Source: Trichopria drosophilae (lineage: Eukaryota > Arthropoda > Insecta > Hymenoptera > Diapriidae). Taken from it: a DNA stretch of 64,000 nt. The stretch is taken from positions 4,705,001 through 4,769,000 of the forward strand of contig CM059585.1 of assembly GCA_030407085.1 (NCBI GenBank), given 5' to 3'. Shown here piece after piece: positions 62,501 to 64,000 of this stretch. Positions within the stretch are counted from its first letter, which is position 1; every line of letters begins with the position of its first letter. Position numbers and translations under genes: made by a program. The notes under the pieces are model-generated. The model was not told where the DNA came from. It ran no database searches and saw only the letters and a program-made list of their open reading frames with translations.

Positions 62501-62854
62501 CGGAAATTAGCAAAAACAAATATATCGAAAATTCAACGCGTAAACAAAGAATCTTTTGATAAAAACCGAAAATCCGCGAAATTATACATCGTGGACGACA
62601 TTGTTGCAATACGGCGTACGCAACAGAAACCTGGGTTGAAGTTAGCTGCGAAGTTTTTTGGACCTTATCAGGTTACTAAGGTTTTGCGAAATGACCGGTA
62701 TATAGTAAAAAAAGTTGGTGAACACGAGGGTCCGATGCAAACTATCACTATGGCTGAATTCATGAAACCCTGGGTTTGTTACAATACCGACGAATCTTCC
62801 GACGAAGAATGCACCCATGAGGACACGTGTGAAACTAGGATGGCCGAGTTGTAG
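59579..62854 (+). pseudogene. pol: Pol region (zinc knuckles, protease, RT, RNase H, integrase) with in-frame stop
   Basis: Same frame as gag. 59594-59695 encodes two CCHC knuckles (CYNCGNCGHVSAKC and CFRCGEYGHVAAKC). Then comes an aspartic protease (ALFDTGSDLCLM; ELIIGTSFLN). RT begins (ASPIVLVKKKNGTHRLCVDF) and is cut by TAA at 60518-60520, in the conserved block between PLPLIED and the LDLKNGF motif, where relatives have a sense codon. After it: RT core (VPFGLRNSPAVFQRF, YMDDLIIL), RNase H (HTDASKFGYGAIL) and integrase (H-x3-H and C-x2-C zinc site from HESGHFG to NCVTC; catalytic D in YHIDHLGP, D in IICDRGSAF, E in GQVERVN). No chromodomain recognised. The final codon pair and TAG stop (62852-62854) lie inside the 3' LTR. 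Confidence 0.88.
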
Positions 62855-63070
62855 TATCAAACGTTTATATCGACAGTTAATTTGAATTGTACGCGTAGTA
62901 AGAGTTTTGGGGACTGTAACCATTACTTCTATGTATTAGTGGCAACACACGAACCGACGAAAGAACGGTGCGACGGGCAGTTAGTAAACAACGAGCCGTT
63001 GTAATGTAATATTATAAAATAAAATTACCGAGTTACTTGAAATTCGTCTCAACCCAAATTTTCTTCTACA
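62850..63070 (+). repeat. 3' LTR, 221 bp
   Basis: Same TGTAG...CTACA boundaries and one difference from the 5' LTR. The sequence directly upstream (CTAGGATGGCCGAG) is a poor polypurine tract for a Ty3/gypsy element. Confidence 0.9.
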
Positions 63071-63099
63071 AATATTACAACTAATAGCAACTTTTATTA

Positions 63100-63618
63100 C
63101 ACTGTAAAAAATGTTGATGTAAATTTATCACGAAACCCGTAGGATACAAAAATACCACTGATAATCGCAGGAAATTTACCAAGAGCCGGTAAAATATAAC
63201 CTATCGGTGTAAAATTACCTTGGCGCAATGTACAGTAGCCCTCCCCTTATTTCAACTTTATTCCTTCCTCTATTTTAACTTTTTTCCCTTAGTCGTTCCC
63301 CCACTATTCGTCGTGACGTCAGTTCACACATGCATATACATTATACATACATATGTATATATGTATGTGTATACAAATCAGGTGGTACACTGTAAAAAAT
63401 CGAAATGAATTTTACAATTGGACATAGACGCGAAGAAAGATGCCACCATATCTGTTTTCTCTTTATTAGATCCTTAGTCGTGGGGATGAGGGGAAGCGTT
63501 AAAATAAGGAAAGGAGCCGCCATCTTCCTTGTCTCGAAATGTCTGTAATTTCACCACAAAAATCTTTGGAAACGATTACATTAATGCAATGTAATTTTAC
63601 TTTACACTTTTTTCAGTG
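63100..63618. mobile_element. CACTG-ended MITE with an inserted pogo-type fragment
   Basis: The left end TA-CACTGTAAAAAATGTTGATG and right end TTTACACTTTTTTCAGTG are inverted and related to the 5061-5404 element's ends. Inside, a pogo-type piece begins at about 63232 (TA-CAGTAGCCCTCCCCTTATTT) and recurs inverted as TAAAATAAGGAAAGGAGCCG with CCGCCATCTTCC (63500-63525), without a clean right terminus. An AT/TG microsatellite (about 63329-63375) and a second CACTGTAAAAAATCG lie between. Confidence 0.45.
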
Positions 63619-64000
63619 TCTTTCTAAATGGAAACATTTTTTTATTTAATCAAATTTACGATACTAAATCCTTACTACAGACTGTATCTAACAGGCTCGC
63701 GAATTTAAATTTTTAAACTGCAAGCACATAACTCGATTTCAGTGTAGAAAATATTATAGTCTCATACTATAATTAAATTCTAAATAGAGCTGACTCTATA
63801 CATCTGTTTAAATTGGAATCGAAAAAAGACCTATCCACATTTTTCCGTATTTCAGACCTGTTTTCTTCAATCCATTTGTGTCCATATTTTTGTCAATATT
63901 TGGACCTAAAGGTGTTATATCTGAAAGAAATAATTATTCAGAAGTGTTGAAAACTGAATTATTTTTAATATTTCGAAATCCCTGGGACTAGAAGTATTCA

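Larger units (their letters stand above)
58118..63070 (+). mobile_element. Ty3/gypsy LTR retrotransposon, 4953 bp, complete structure
   Basis: Both LTRs are 221 bp, begin TGTAG and end CTACA, and differ at a single base near their 3' ends (A at 58331, C at 63063). AATA flanks both sides (58114-58117; 63071-63074), a 4-bp target duplication. Order LTR - primer site - gag - zinc knuckles - protease - RT - RNase H - integrase - LTR is that of Ty3/gypsy (Metaviridae). There is no envelope gene. The reading frame is continuous in phase from 58586 to 62854 but interrupted by TAA at 59576-59578 and 60518-60520, so this copy cannot make a full polyprotein unless the stops are read through. Confidence 0.93.

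Overview
The window reads as nuclear DNA of an insect. It is AT-rich with many CpG dinucleotides in the AT-rich background. It has eukaryotic spliced genes (GT...AG introns), a dense load of transposons and only three recognisable host genes. The SERCA N-terminus and general texture would fit Hymenoptera, but nothing seen fixes the order or species. There are no bacterial-style operons and no CRISPR.

Layout. (1) 1-14.2 kb is the 5' part of a SERCA (ER calcium pump) gene on the minus strand. The first coding exon is 9238-9355, its 5'UTR runs to 9424, and more than 9.2 kb of intron 1 occupies 1-9237 (the rest of the gene lies off the left edge). A GC/CpG-rich block at about 13.0-14.2 kb with a good splice donor is the likely promoter/leader exon. 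(2) 15.5-51.6 kb is a gene-poor stretch with three CpG-richer patches (about 20.9-23.3, 33.7-34.6, 37.3-38.6 kb). It also holds a large collection of non-autonomous DNA transposons: piggyBac-type (TTAA target), pogo/Tigger-type (TA target, CAGTA ends), a hAT-type (8-bp duplication), several foldbacks, a CAGTAA-ended family that carries a 91-bp satellite, and tRNA-like relics. (3) 52.0-54.0 kb holds two compact host genes facing each other: DAD1 (oligosaccharyltransferase subunit, plus strand, 2 exons, 111 aa) and a promethin/LDAF1-like lipid-droplet assembly protein (minus strand, 4 exons, 149 aa). Both gene models were assembled from the sequence with consistent splice phases. (4) 55.1-58.1 kb is a nested mosaic: a pogo-type element split by a 2.55-kb foldback whose arms are built of short tandem repeats with a ~355-bp higher-order unit. 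(5) 58.1-63.1 kb is a nearly fresh Ty3/gypsy LTR retrotransposon (221-bp LTRs differing at one site, 4-bp AATA target duplication). It encodes a Gag with an N-terminal SAP-like motif, then zinc knuckles, protease, RT, RNase H and integrase in one frame broken by two in-frame TAA codons. (6) 63.1-64 kb holds a further nested short element.

Together: SERCA, DAD1 and LDAF1 all act at the ER membrane (calcium uptake, N-glycosylation, lipid-droplet birth), but nothing in the sequence shows co-regulation. The most unusual content is structural: short-tandem-repeat foldbacks, satellites arising inside transposon families, and insertions whose pre-insertion sites can be recovered from other copies in the same window.
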